A stretch of 22,303 nucleotides of DNA from Methylococcaceae bacterium UBA7658. GTDB lineage: Bacteria; Pseudomonadota; Gammaproteobacteria; Methylococcales; Methylomonadaceae. The stretch spans positions 1 through 22,303 of the forward strand of contig DLHW01000016.1 in assembly GCA_002483425.1 (NCBI GenBank), in the 5' to 3' direction. Position numbers and translations under genes: made by a program. Shown here one piece after another: positions 7,064 through 14,410 of this stretch (positions are counted from its first letter, which is position 1; the number at the start of each line of letters is the position of its first letter). The notes under the pieces are model-generated. The model did no database searches, was not told the DNA's origin, and saw only the letters and a list, made by a program, of their open reading frames with translations.

Positions 7064-7705
7064 ATGGCTTCAGTTGCTGTCATCGATTACGGTATGGGCA
7101 ATCTCCATTCTATTGCAAAAGCATTGCAACATGCCGACCCCAGTTGTGACGTCCGGGTTGTGTCCGCGCCCGAAGCGATTGCCAGTTCGGACAGGGTTAT
7201 TTTCCCAGGCGTAGGCGCAATACGCGATTGTATGCACGCACTGAAAGAAACGGGGTTAACTTCGTTAATTACCGAAGTGGCGAAAACCAAGCCGTTTTTG
7301 GGCATTTGTCTGGGGATGCAAGCTTTATTGACCGATAATGAAGAAAACGGCCATACCGAGACTTTAAATATTATTCCCGGACATGTCGTGCGTTTTTCCG
7401 AAAATTTGCACGATAGCGAAGGCAATAACCTTAAAGTTCCGCACATGGGCTGGAATCGAGTCCACCAAACGCCACATCCGTTGTGGGCGAATATTCCGCA
7501 AAACAGCCGGTTTTATTTCGTCCACAGTTATTACGCCAAACCGGACGATAGCATGGTCGTGACCGGAACCAGCGAATACCCGGATACATTTGCCTGCGCG
7601 CTCGCCCGGAACAATATTTTTGCCGTACAATTCCACCCCGAAAAAAGTCAGACTGCCGGTTTGCAGTTGTTGAAAAACTTTTTGCATTGGGACGGAGAGA
7701 GCTGA
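7064..7705 (+). CDS. hisH: Imidazole glycerol phosphate synthase, glutaminase subunit
   Basis: A 213-residue class I glutamine amidotransferase that supplies ammonia to HisF. The catalytic triad is visible: Cys82 in GICLGMQ, and His191 and Glu193 in QFHPEKS. The N-terminal DYGMGN signature is typical of HisH. It works in the cytosol as a HisH-HisF heterodimer. It lies between hisB (30-base gap) and hisA (46-base gap) in the same orientation. The ATG has no good ribosome-binding sequence, so translation may depend on the upstream gene. Confidence 0.97.
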   Translation: MASVAVIDYGMGNLHSIAKALQHADPSCDVRVVSAPEAIASSDRVIFPGVGAIRDCMHALKETGLTSLITEVAKTKPFLGICLGMQALLTDNEENGHTETLNIIPGHVVRFSENLHDSEGNNLKVPHMGWNRVHQTPHPLWANIPQNSRFYFVHSYYAKPDDSMVVTGTSEYPDTFACALARNNIFAVQFHPEKSQTAGLQLLKNFLHWDGES

Positions 7706-7751
7706 TTTCACCCGATTAATTTACGATGTTATTTGTTGAGGACTCATTCGT

Positions 7752-8489
7752 ATGTTGTTAATACCCGCAATCGATCTTAAAGAAGGGAAGTGCGTCCGTT
7801 TGCGGCAAGGCCGGATGGAAGACGATACGGTATTTTCCGACGATCCTGTTGCTGTCGCGGGAAAATGGGTGGCGGCGGGCGCCAAGCGTATCCATCTCGT
7901 CGATCTGGACGGCGCATTCGCAGGCAAACCGCGCAACGCCGAAGTCATTCACGCCATCGTAGAAGCTTATCCGGACGTACCCGTGCAAATCGGCGGTGGT
8001 ATCCGCGATGAGGAAACGATTCAAGGCTATCTCGACGCTGGCGTCGAATATGTGATCATCGGCACGAAAGCGGTTAATGCGCCGCATTTCGTCAAGGATA
8101 TGGCGATCGAATATCCGCGCCGTATCATTGTCGGCTTGGATGCAAAAGACGGTAAAGTTGCAATCGACGGCTGGTCTAAACTATCCCGGCACGATGTTAT
8201 CGATTTGGCGCAGCATTTCGAAGATGACGGGGTTGAAGCGATTATCTATACCGACATAAGCAGAGACGGTATGATGCAAGGCGTCAATGTCGATGCGACG
8301 GCAAGACTGGCGCAAGCCATACGGATCCCGGTAATCGCGTCCGGAGGAATTACTAATCTCGCCGATATTCGCGCTTTAGGCGTGGCTTCGGGCGACGGTA
8401 TCATCGGCGCGATCACCGGTAGAGCGATATACGAAGGAACGCTGGATTTTGCCGAAGCCGCTAAACTGGCCGAATCTTTTGCGATATGA
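7752..8489 (+). CDS. hisA: ProFAR isomerase HisA
   Basis: A 245-residue TIM barrel that isomerises the ProFAR aminoaldose to the PRFAR aminoketose. The catalytic aspartates are Asp8 (AIDLKEGKCVRL) and Asp130 (VGLDAKDG). The phosphate-binding glycine loops at QIGGGIR (about 79-85) and ASGGI are present. A GAGGA ribosome-binding sequence precedes the ATG. The end overlaps the start of hisF by four bases (ATGA), pointing to translational coupling. Confidence 0.97.
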   Translation: MLLIPAIDLKEGKCVRLRQGRMEDDTVFSDDPVAVAGKWVAAGAKRIHLVDLDGAFAGKPRNAEVIHAIVEAYPDVPVQIGGGIRDEETIQGYLDAGVEYVIIGTKAVNAPHFVKDMAIEYPRRIIVGLDAKDGKVAIDGWSKLSRHDVIDLAQHFEDDGVEAIIYTDISRDGMMQGVNVDATARLAQAIRIPVIASGGITNLADIRALGVASGDGIIGAITGRAIYEGTLDFAEAAKLAESFAI

Positions 8490-9259
8490 GTCTGGCGAAA
8501 CGTATTATCCCATGTCTCGACGTCGATAACGGTCGAGTCGTTAAAGGCGTTAAATTCGTCGATATCCGGGATGCGGGCGATCCGGTGGAAATCGCCCGGC
8601 GCTACGATAAGGAAGGCGCGGACGAAATTACTTTTTTAGACATTACCGCCACCCATCATGACCGCGACACGATGGTGCATGTAGTTGAACAGGTCGCCAG
8701 CGAAGTATTCATTCCCTTGACGGTGGGCGGCGGTATTCGAACTTTAGAAAATATACGCCGGATGCTGAATGCCGGTGCGGACAAAGTCGGCATCAATAGC
8801 GCCGCAGTATTCAGACCTGAGTTTGTACGTGAAGCCGCCGAACGTTTCGGCTCCCAATGTATCGTAGTCGCCATCGACGCTAAAAAAGTCAGTCAGCCGG
8901 GCGAAACCGCCAGATGGGAAATCTTTACCCACGGCGGCCGTAAAAGTACGGGTATTGACGCTGTCGAGTGGGCAAGGAAAATGACGGATTACGGCGCGGG
9001 TGAAATCTTGTTAACCAGCATGGACAGGGACGGCACCCGCATCGGTTTCGATTTGCCTTTGACTCGTGCGATTGGCGAAGCCGTCCCGGTTCCGGTCATA
9101 GCATCGGGCGGTGTTGGCAATTTAGAGCATTTGGTTGACGGCATCATCGACGGTAAGGCCGATGCGGTGCTCGCTGCCAGTATTTTCCACTTTGCGGAAT
9201 ACACTATTCAACAAGCGAAAGAATACATGGCCGGGCGCGGCATTGAGGTGCGGTTATGA
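8486..9259 (+). CDS. hisF: Imidazole glycerol phosphate synthase, cyclase subunit
   Basis: A 257-residue TIM barrel that closes the imidazole ring with ammonia from HisH, releasing IGP and AICAR. The catalytic pair is Asp12 (IPCLDVDNGRVVKG) and Asp131 (VVAIDAKK). TVGGGIR and ASGGVG phosphate loops are present. It overlaps hisA by four bases upstream and hisI by four bases downstream, so hisA-F-I form a coupled block. Length is normal. Confidence 0.98.
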   Translation: MSLAKRIIPCLDVDNGRVVKGVKFVDIRDAGDPVEIARRYDKEGADEITFLDITATHHDRDTMVHVVEQVASEVFIPLTVGGGIRTLENIRRMLNAGADKVGINSAAVFRPEFVREAAERFGSQCIVVAIDAKKVSQPGETARWEIFTHGGRKSTGIDAVEWARKMTDYGAGEILLTSMDRDGTRIGFDLPLTRAIGEAVPVPVIASGGVGNLEHLVDGIIDGKADAVLAASIFHFAEYTIQQAKEYMAGRGIEVRL

Positions 9260-9648
9260 ATGAAGAATGGCTGGATAAAATCCGTTGGACGGAGGAAGGT
9301 CTTGTTCCGGTCATTGCGCAAGATGCTGAAACCGGTAATGTGCTAATGTTTGCATGGATGAACAGGGAATCTTTGGCTTTGACAGTTAATGAAGGTTATG
9401 CGGTATATTGGTCCAGATCGCGCAATAAACTCTGGCGCAAAGGCGAAGAGTCAGGGCATCGGCAAAAAACTCACGGCATTTACCTCGATTGCGATGAAGA
9501 TGTTATATTGTTGATGGTCGAACAAATTGGCGGCATTGCTTGTCATACCGGCAGAGAAAGTTGTTTTTACCGGCAATTATTAGATGGAAAATGGCTGACC
9601 ATTGCCCCTGTTTTAAAAGATCCCAAAAAAATTTATACGCCATCATGA
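9256..9648 (+). CDS. hisI: Phosphoribosyl-AMP cyclohydrolase
   Basis: A 130-residue monofunctional HisI that opens the adenine ring of PR-AMP. Metal ligand motifs are visible: the acidic cluster DCDED at residues 78-82 and the cysteines of the CHTGRESC block (Cys96 and Cys103, plus Cys79). HisI and HisE are separate genes here, unlike the fused HisIE of enterics. It has ATGA overlaps with hisF before it and hisE after it. Confidence 0.97.
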   Translation: MNEEWLDKIRWTEEGLVPVIAQDAETGNVLMFAWMNRESLALTVNEGYAVYWSRSRNKLWRKGEESGHRQKTHGIYLDCDEDVILLMVEQIGGIACHTGRESCFYRQLLDGKWLTIAPVLKDPKKIYTPS

Positions 9649-9965
9649 GCGACGTGCTATTTCAACTGGCGCAAGTATTGGAACAGCGCAAGCAGGAACC
9701 GGCGGATAAATCCTATGTCGCTAGTCTCTATGCGAAAGGTATTGATTCCATCTTGAAAAAAATAGGCGAGGAAGCAGCCGAAACCATCATCGCCGGAAAA
9801 GGCGGCGATAAGCAACAAATTATTTACGAAACCGCAGACCTTTGGTTTCACTGTATGGTGCTGTTAGCCAGTCAAGGTTTGAGTCCGGAGGATGTATTAA
9901 ACGAATTACAACGCCGTTTCGGCCTATCCGGGCTAGAAGAAAAATCTCAACGTAAGGTTAATTAG
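9645..9965 (+). CDS. hisE: Phosphoribosyl-ATP pyrophosphatase
   Basis: A 106-residue all-alpha MazG-like pyrophosphohydrolase that converts PR-ATP to PR-AMP. The conserved KIGEEAAETIIA helix and the ETADLWFH helix with metal-binding acids are present. The frame is open back to 9540, but that part is the hisI reading frame shifted by one. The ATG at 9645 overlaps the hisI stop by four bases and gives the family start. It is the last his gene; tatA follows after 42 bases. Confidence 0.95.
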   Translation: MSDVLFQLAQVLEQRKQEPADKSYVASLYAKGIDSILKKIGEEAAETIIAGKGGDKQQIIYETADLWFHCMVLLASQGLSPEDVLNELQRRFGLSGLEEKSQRKVN

Positions 9966-10007
9966 CTAATCTATTGCGTTTTATCTCTACTCTTTGCAGG
10001 AGCTACA

Positions 10008-10223
10008 ATGGGCATCAGTGTTACAAAATTGTTGATTGTTTTGGCAATTATCGTAGTTATCTTCGGGACTAAACGTCTTAAGAATGTCGGGGCGGATTTG
10101 GGCGGCGCCATCAAAAATTTCCGGAACGCCATGCGGGAAGAGGAAGAAAAAGACGCTTCGAAAACTGGCGGAGATAAACCTATCGACGGGGAAGTGACTT
10201 CAAAAAATAGCGATAACGGCTGA
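10008..10223 (+). CDS. tatA: Twin-arginine translocase subunit TatA
   Basis: A 71-residue protein with one short N-terminal transmembrane helix (about residues 6-20), the FGTKRLKN hinge, an amphipathic helix (GGAIKNFRNAMRE) and an acidic disordered tail. This is the standard TatA layout: TatA polymerises to let folded, twin-arginine-tagged proteins cross the inner membrane. A clear AGGAG ribosome-binding sequence lies six bases before the ATG. Its TGA overlaps the tatB ATG by one base (TGATG). Confidence 0.95.
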   Translation: MGISVTKLLIVLAIIVVIFGTKRLKNVGADLGGAIKNFRNAMREEEEKDASKTGGDKPIDGEVTSKNSDNG

Positions 10224-10555
10224 TGTTTGAAGTCGGATTTTCTGAAATTTGTATGGTTGCTTTGGTGGCGTTACTCGTTATCGGTCCGGAAAAATTACCA
10301 AAAGTAGCCAGAATGGCGGGATTTTGGCTGGCTAAATCCAAACGGATGTTAGCGGCGGTCAAACAAGAAATTCATGAGGAATTTCAGGCCGAAGAATTAC
10401 GGCAATCGTTAAAAAATAAAACTGGGATTAACGAATTTCAAAAACTGGTCGACGATACTGCCAAAGATCTACGCGATATTAAACATTCGATCACTCAACA
10501 GCCGGATTCAGAGCCTGTAACCTCAAAAAACCACGGACAGGATGAGCGAAGATAG
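10223..10555 (+). CDS. tatB: Twin-arginine translocase subunit TatB
   Basis: A 110-residue protein. The N-terminal helix with the TatB hallmarks MFEVGFSEI and IGPEKLPKVAR is followed by a long amphipathic helix and a charged tail. TatB sits with TatC in the substrate-receptor complex. At 110 residues it is on the short side for TatB. It starts at 10223, overlapping tatA by one base, and overlaps tatC by 14 bases, indicating coupled translation in a tatABC unit. Confidence 0.94.
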   Translation: MFEVGFSEICMVALVALLVIGPEKLPKVARMAGFWLAKSKRMLAAVKQEIHEEFQAEELRQSLKNKTGINEFQKLVDDTAKDLRDIKHSITQQPDSEPVTSKNHGQDERR

Positions 10556-11294
10556 TTACGAAGAGGGTGAAGAGCAAACTTTAATCAGTCATCTGATAGA
10601 GTTACGAGATAGATTATTAAAAATAGTCGCTTGTGTATTAATTGTATTTTTAGGACTCACTTTTTACGCCAACCAAATCTATAGTTTGGTGGCCGAACCT
10701 TTGTTGAAGCAAATGCCGACGCATAGTTCGATGATTGCTATCGATGTCGCGTCGCCGTTTTTAACACCTTTCAAACTGGCGTTAATTATTGCCATTTTTA
10801 TCTCTGTTCCTGTTATTTTGTATCAGTTTTGGGCGTTTGTCGCCCCTGGCCTGTATAAACACGAGCGGCGGTTAATTCTCCCGCTACTGCTAGCCAGTAC
10901 TGTATTATTCTACCTGGGTGTGGCGTTTGCTTATTTTGTGGTATTTCCATTGGTTTTCAGTTTTTTAACCGCTACCGCACCTGTTGGCGTTGCGGTCATG
11001 ACCGACATAACCAAGTACCTGGATTTCGCCTTGACCATGTTTTTTGCTTTCGGCGTTTGTTTCGAGGTTCCCATCTTTACCATCGTTCTGGTCTGGACTG
11101 GGTTGGTAAAATACGAAACCCTGGTGGAGCAAAGGCCTTATGTGTTTGTCGGAGCTTTTATTATAGGTATGTTTTTAACTCCGCCGGACGCTGTTTCGCA
11201 AACATTACTGGCTATTCCGATGTGGTTATTATTCGAAATCGGTTTACTTTTTTCCAAGTTATTTGCTCCCGAAAGAACTTCGGACCTAACATGA
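10542..11294 (+). CDS. tatC: Twin-arginine translocase subunit TatC
   Basis: A 250-residue polytopic protein with the expected six hydrophobic helices. The cytoplasmic N-terminal signature SHLIELRDRLLK (about residues 15-26) and the APGLYKHERR loop are hallmark twin-arginine signal recognition regions. It is the receptor for Tat signal peptides together with TatB. It overlaps the tatB end by 14 bases. No intrinsic terminator is clear immediately downstream; a hairpin without a T-run follows about 130 bases later. Confidence 0.97.
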   Translation: MSEDSYEEGEEQTLISHLIELRDRLLKIVACVLIVFLGLTFYANQIYSLVAEPLLKQMPTHSSMIAIDVASPFLTPFKLALIIAIFISVPVILYQFWAFVAPGLYKHERRLILPLLLASTVLFYLGVAFAYFVVFPLVFSFLTATAPVGVAVMTDITKYLDFALTMFFAFGVCFEVPIFTIVLVWTGLVKYETLVEQRPYVFVGAFIIGMFLTPPDAVSQTLLAIPMWLLFEIGLLFSKLFAPERTSDLT

Positions 11295-11398
11295 AATGAA
11301 TTGAAGACGTTCTAAACAAGTTGATTTCAGCCAAACCCAGGGCAAATGTTTTCAAGCTTTTATAAAATGAAGTTCACAAACGCCCTTTAGAGTACGCC

Positions 11399-11441
11399 AC
11401 GAACGAAATTATCTGCTTACCGTTCGTCCTTGTCGAAGGAC
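11399..11441. repeat. REP-like inverted repeat downstream of tatC
   Basis: Two stems lie back to back. ACGAACG (11399-11405) pairs with CGTTCGT (11421-11427), and GTCCTT-GTCG-AAGGAC (11426-11441) is a perfect six-pair hairpin with a four-base loop. The core CCGTTCGTCC...TTGTCGAAGGAC resembles the dispersed REP-like palindromes seen in many proteobacterial genomes, here with a few central bases missing. No T-run follows. Only this copy is in the window. Confidence 0.4.
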
Positions 11442-11461
11442 ATCATCAGAGCTTCCTTGAG

Positions 11462-11499
11462 AAAAAACTAGATTAAACGGAATTTATCCGGGTTTAATC
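11462..11499 (-). terminator. Intrinsic terminator overlapping the end of the 47-aa minus ORF
   Basis: On the minus strand GATTAAA and TTTAATC arms (11499-11493 and 11477-11471) flank an inner CCGG/TCCG-type pairing. They are followed by TAG and then six T (11467-11462). The hairpin sits within the last codons of the small ORF and the TAG stop lies between stem and T-run. Confidence 0.5.
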
Positions 11500-11611
11500 T
11501 GGGATAAAAACGCAATTTCCAATAGAACAGCCGATAAGCGTAGGCGAGAATGTATGATGCTAAGGTAAAGCCGTATAAATTTTGTGATAAAGGTAACAAA
11601 AAACTTGACAT
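11468..11611 (-). CDS. Hypothetical 47-aa membrane peptide
   Basis: ATG at 11611, TAG ending at 11468. The product begins MSSFLLPLSQNLYG, has one hydrophobic, aromatic-rich segment (about residues 11-31, FTLASYILAYAYRLFYW) and a basic C-terminus (KLRFYPRLNPDKFRLI). It has no family I recognise. Support comes from the composition (a clean helix with a positive-inside tail) and from the intrinsic terminator that overlaps its stop in the correct orientation. Against it: the ribosome-binding sequence is weak (GGA about 13 bases upstream) and it is short. It is divergent from the 49-aa ORF at 11766. Confidence 0.4.
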   Translation of the reverse strand: MSSFLLPLSQNLYGFTLASYILAYAYRLFYWKLRFYPRLNPDKFRLI

Positions 11612-11658
11612 TTTACTTTATTTCCATTTAAGCAATAATCCATTTATTGTTTATCATA

Positions 11659-11686
11659 TTGTCTCAAAATAATCTCTCTCTATACT
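11659..11686 (+). promoter_or_regulatory. Candidate promoter for the 49-aa ORF
   Basis: TTGTCT (11659-11664) and TATACT (11681-11686) are spaced by 16 bases. The predicted start near 11693 leaves a leader of about 73 bases before the ATG at 11766. Confidence 0.4.
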
Positions 11687-11765
11687 ATTAACCGTAGAGT
11701 CAGGAACGCCATCCCCCGGCTACATTCTGGCTATTTCGCTTTTAAACTTTTTAGGATTTTAGACA

Positions 11766-11915
11766 ATGAGCACGTTTAATAAAGATATTTTGATCGGACT
11801 GTTGTTCGTCACCGGCATTTGGAGTTTTATTTCCGGTCAATTTATATTTTCTACCGTATTATTCGCCGGCGCCGCTATTTATAGCAATATGGTAATCCGA
11901 ACGAATAGCCGGTAA
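11766..11915 (+). CDS. Hypothetical 49-aa two-helix membrane protein
   Basis: ATG at 11766, TAA ending at 11915. The sequence has two hydrophobic segments (about residues 8-22 and 26-40) joined by a short SGQ turn, with a basic tail (VIRTNSR), consistent with a small hairpin membrane protein. No family recognised. It has an upstream promoter-like pair and a weak AGGA about 11 bases before the start. Two hairpins with T-runs follow, so it looks like a compact, independently transcribed gene between the tat operon and the polysaccharide cluster. It is below the usual length cut-off and easily missed. Confidence 0.6.
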   Translation: MSTFNKDILIGLLFVTGIWSFISGQFIFSTVLFAGAAIYSNMVIRTNSR

Positions 11916-11939
11916 TTGTTCCGGTTTTAGTTGAGTAAG

Positions 11940-11974
11940 CAAGCAGATCTCCTCATATCAACTGCTTGATTTTT
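11940..11974 (+). terminator. First hairpin of a tandem terminator
   Basis: CAAGCAG (11940-11946) pairs with CTGCTTG (11962-11968) across a 15-base loop and is followed by ATTTTT. It lies 24 bases after the stop of the 49-aa ORF. Confidence 0.45.
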
Positions 11975-12011
11975 AACCTGCGTGAATGAACGTTTATGCA
12001 GGTTTTTTTTT
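11975..12011 (+). terminator. Intrinsic terminator, plus strand
   Basis: AACCTGC (11975-11981) pairs with GCAGGTT (11998-12004), and the T-run extends to 12011 (nine T in all). It terminates the plus-strand 49-aa gene and overlaps the last codons of the convergent dehydratase gene. There is no good T-run in the minus direction, so that gene does not obviously use it. Confidence 0.75.
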
Positions 12012-13991
12012 GGCAAGAATAACTTTAGTTAAATCGGTAACTTCTGCAAGGTTATGCTTTCGGAGTAAATCTTGCACCTCACACTGGGGTTTATATCCGG
12101 TCACGGCGTTTTTCAAAACGGCTCTGACCGTTTCATAGTCCTCTTCTTTTGTTGCGTTTTCCAGTTTAGCCAGCAAACTTTCTAAGTCCGCCCAGGGGAT
12201 GACGTGTTCCTCGGCGCGCAGAATGCGTTTGTGAACGGTTTCGGAAACATTCTCGCCTATTAAAAGTTCTTCATAAAGCTTTTCACCGGGACGTAAGCCG
12301 ATATAGCTAATTTCAATTTCGCCGTTAGGACGATTTTGGTCTTTGACTTCCAGGCCGCTAAGATGAATCATTCGTTTAGCTAAATCAACGATGCGAATGG
12401 GTTCGCCCATATCTAAAACAAAAACGTCGCCGCCTTGCCCCAACGCACCGGCTTGAATAACCAACTGTGCGGCTTCGGGAATGGTCATAAAGTAACGGAT
12501 AATCCGGGGATCCGTTACAGTGACCGGGCCGCCTTTAGCAATTTGTTCTCTGAATAACGGTACAACGGAACCGGAAGAATCCAATACATTGCCAAACCTG
12601 ACCATGGTAAACCGGGTTTTTTGCGCGTATTCGCCGATTTGGCTTAATGCTTGTAAAATCAATTCGGCAAAACGTTTGGTAGCACCCATCGTATTTGTCG
12701 GGCGCACTGCTTTGTCTGTTGAAATTAAAACAAAAGTTTCGACACCAGTGTTAATAGCCGCTTTTGCCGTGTTCAATGTACCGAAAATATTATTCCAAAC
12801 CGCTTCGCCGGGGTTTTTTTCGACCATCGGCACATGTTTATAGGCGGCAGCGTGATATATCGTTTGCACGTCAAAGGTTTTACAGACCCTTTCAACTCTT
12901 GTACCGTCCTTCACAGAGCCAATAACCGAAATGATTTTCAGCGTTTTCGTGTTTTCCGTTTTAGCGCAGTGGCAGAGCAATTCTTTTTCGATTGAATACA
13001 AGCCGTATTCGCATAATTCATAAAGAACAATTAGTCTCGGTTGCAATTGAACAATTTGCCGGCAGATCTCGGAACCTATCGAGCCGCCAGCGCCGGTTAC
13101 CATCACCGACTTGCCGTAAATGTTGGCCGATAATAAATTGACATCCGGGGGTACCGGATCCCGTCCTAATAAATCGTCTATTTCGACTTCCTGCAAGGCA
13201 TCGAATTTAACTTTACCTTGCGCTATATCCTCTAAGCCGGGCATTGTCATGACATGGACAGCGTACGGTTCTAAAAGCCGGATAATCTCGCTTTTTCTGG
13301 AGCGGGACGCCGATGGAATAGCTAATAACACATCCGCAAGTTTGTGGCGGTCAATCAAATAGCTTAACGATGTGAGGGGATAAATTCTCAAGCCATTAAC
13401 TTTTTGACGATGTAAAGTTACATCGTCGTCAATAAATGCTACCGGCTTAAATTCGCTGCCATGATCCAAAGCTGCCGCTAATTGCACACCCGCTTTCCCG
13501 GCACCGTAAATAACAACCTTTTTTTTATAACGCCCTTTATCAAAACGGCTATCAGAGCTAATATGCGAATAGATATCGCCGAGCCACCATCGAATAAAAT
13601 AGCGGCTGCCAGCAACAAGCATTATCATGTTCAACCAGTTAAGCGGTGTAACCGTGCGCGGGACTCCCTTAATACCTGAAAGATAGATAATGAGCGCAAA
13701 CACAAGAGCGTACAGCGTACAGGCTTGTACAATCGTCCACATCGCCCGCATCTCAATGTAGCGCACAATGGCGCGGTATAAACCGAATTTCAGAAAAATA
13801 GGTAGAGCTATGACCGGAGCAGCTGCAAATAACAGCCAGATTGCCCCTTTAGGCAGGTAGAAAACACCCAAACGCAAAGAAAATGCGGTCCAGAATGCGA
13901 GTAAAGCAAATAAGGTATCTGCACTTATCAATATCATCGCTTTTATGCGTCTAGGCAGACTAATAAACCAATGCGACAGCGGCGTTTCCAT
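11994..13991 (-). CDS. FlaA1/WbpM/CapD-like membrane nucleotide-sugar 4,6-dehydratase
   Basis: A 665-residue membrane-bound polysaccharide-synthesis dehydratase/epimerase. The N-terminus has about four hydrophobic helices (within residues 18-135). A first Rossmann-like domain follows (VVIYGAGKAG near 159-168), then the catalytic short-chain dehydrogenase domain with TGAGGSIG at 299-306. The active-site stretch ISTDKAVRPTNTMGATKR (about 423-440) has Met435 where classical enzymes have the catalytic Tyr, with Lys439 retained. That Ser-Met-Lys arrangement is known for the WbpM/PglF class. These enzymes make UDP-4-keto-6-deoxy-HexNAc, the precursor of bacillosamine, QuiNAc or FucNAc-type sugars. 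A GTG at 14003 would add four residues; the ATG at 13991 is preferred. It is last in the minus-strand cluster. Confidence 0.93.
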   Translation of the reverse strand: METPLSHWFISLPRRIKAMILISADTLFALLAFWTAFSLRLGVFYLPKGAIWLLFAAAPVIALPIFLKFGLYRAIVRYIEMRAMWTIVQACTLYALVFALIIYLSGIKGVPRTVTPLNWLNMIMLVAGSRYFIRWWLGDIYSHISSDSRFDKGRYKKKVVIYGAGKAGVQLAAALDHGSEFKPVAFIDDDVTLHRQKVNGLRIYPLTSLSYLIDRHKLADVLLAIPSASRSRKSEIIRLLEPYAVHVMTMPGLEDIAQGKVKFDALQEVEIDDLLGRDPVPPDVNLLSANIYGKSVMVTGAGGSIGSEICRQIVQLQPRLIVLYELCEYGLYSIEKELLCHCAKTENTKTLKIISVIGSVKDGTRVERVCKTFDVQTIYHAAAYKHVPMVEKNPGEAVWNNIFGTLNTAKAAINTGVETFVLISTDKAVRPTNTMGATKRFAELILQALSQIGEYAQKTRFTMVRFGNVLDSSGSVVPLFREQIAKGGPVTVTDPRIIRYFMTIPEAAQLVIQAGALGQGGDVFVLDMGEPIRIVDLAKRMIHLSGLEVKDQNRPNGEIEISYIGLRPGEKLYEELLIGENVSETVHKRILRAEEHVIPWADLESLLAKLENATKEEDYETVRAVLKNAVTGYKPQCEVQDLLRKHNLAEVTDLTKVILAKKKPA

Positions 13992-14171
13992 AAAGGACTT
14001 CACTAAAGTAATCTGAATTGGAACAACTAATTAAAACATAAGTAATAGTAATGCTTGTCATTCATTTTCAATAGCAATTCTCCGGACAATTTAACAAAAA
14101 AATTAAGATTGGAAGTGGTCGTTACTAAAATTAAGGAAATGCAAACCTTATAAATATTTATTCTTTAGCAT

Positions 14172-14202
14172 CGGTAGTATTTATCGTAAATAAATTCTAC
14201 CG
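14172..14202. repeat. Strong hairpin in the gap between the E1 beta and dehydratase genes
   Basis: CGGTAG (14172-14177) pairs with CTACCG (14197-14202). After one T-T mismatch, a second six-pair stem ATTTAT/ATAAAT closes a five-base loop. No T-run follows on either strand, so it is not a standard terminator. It could be an mRNA processing or stabilising element, or an operator, upstream of the dehydratase gene. Confidence 0.4.
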
Positions 14203-14249
14203 GCAGCTTACCTTAAATTAGGTTAATCAATTATTAACGGAATAAGAAA

Positions 14250-14375
14250 ATGTTTCATGCAGGTCGCCGTTGGCTAAATCATGTAGATAAATTGAAATGG
14301 GAATCAATTTTAAGAAAAGGACAGTTAACAGAAAATAGCATAGAAAAACGGCAGCAATTTGATATCGATCAATAA
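14250..14375 (+). CDS. Possible 41-aa basic peptide, antisense to the cluster
   Basis: ATG at 14250, TAA ending at 14375, with a GGA about eight bases upstream. The product is hydrophilic and helical-looking (begins MFHAGRRWLNHVDKLKW and ends QQFDIDQ). No family recognised. The gap between 14004 and 14410 holds no other gene. The ORF is short and on the strand opposite to the flanking genes, so it may be chance. Confidence 0.25.
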   Translation: MFHAGRRWLNHVDKLKWESILRKGQLTENSIEKRQQFDIDQ

Positions 14376-14410
14376 ACCGGATCAGGTATTAGCTAGTTTA
14401 CTGTTTCTTC

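Noticed and set aside
11295..11398. Terminator immediately after tatC
   Set aside because: No stem with a following T-run is visible in this stretch.
11693..11765. Riboswitch in the leader of the 49-aa ORF
   Set aside because: GTAG/CTAC pairing is possible, but no known riboswitch core motif is recognisable.
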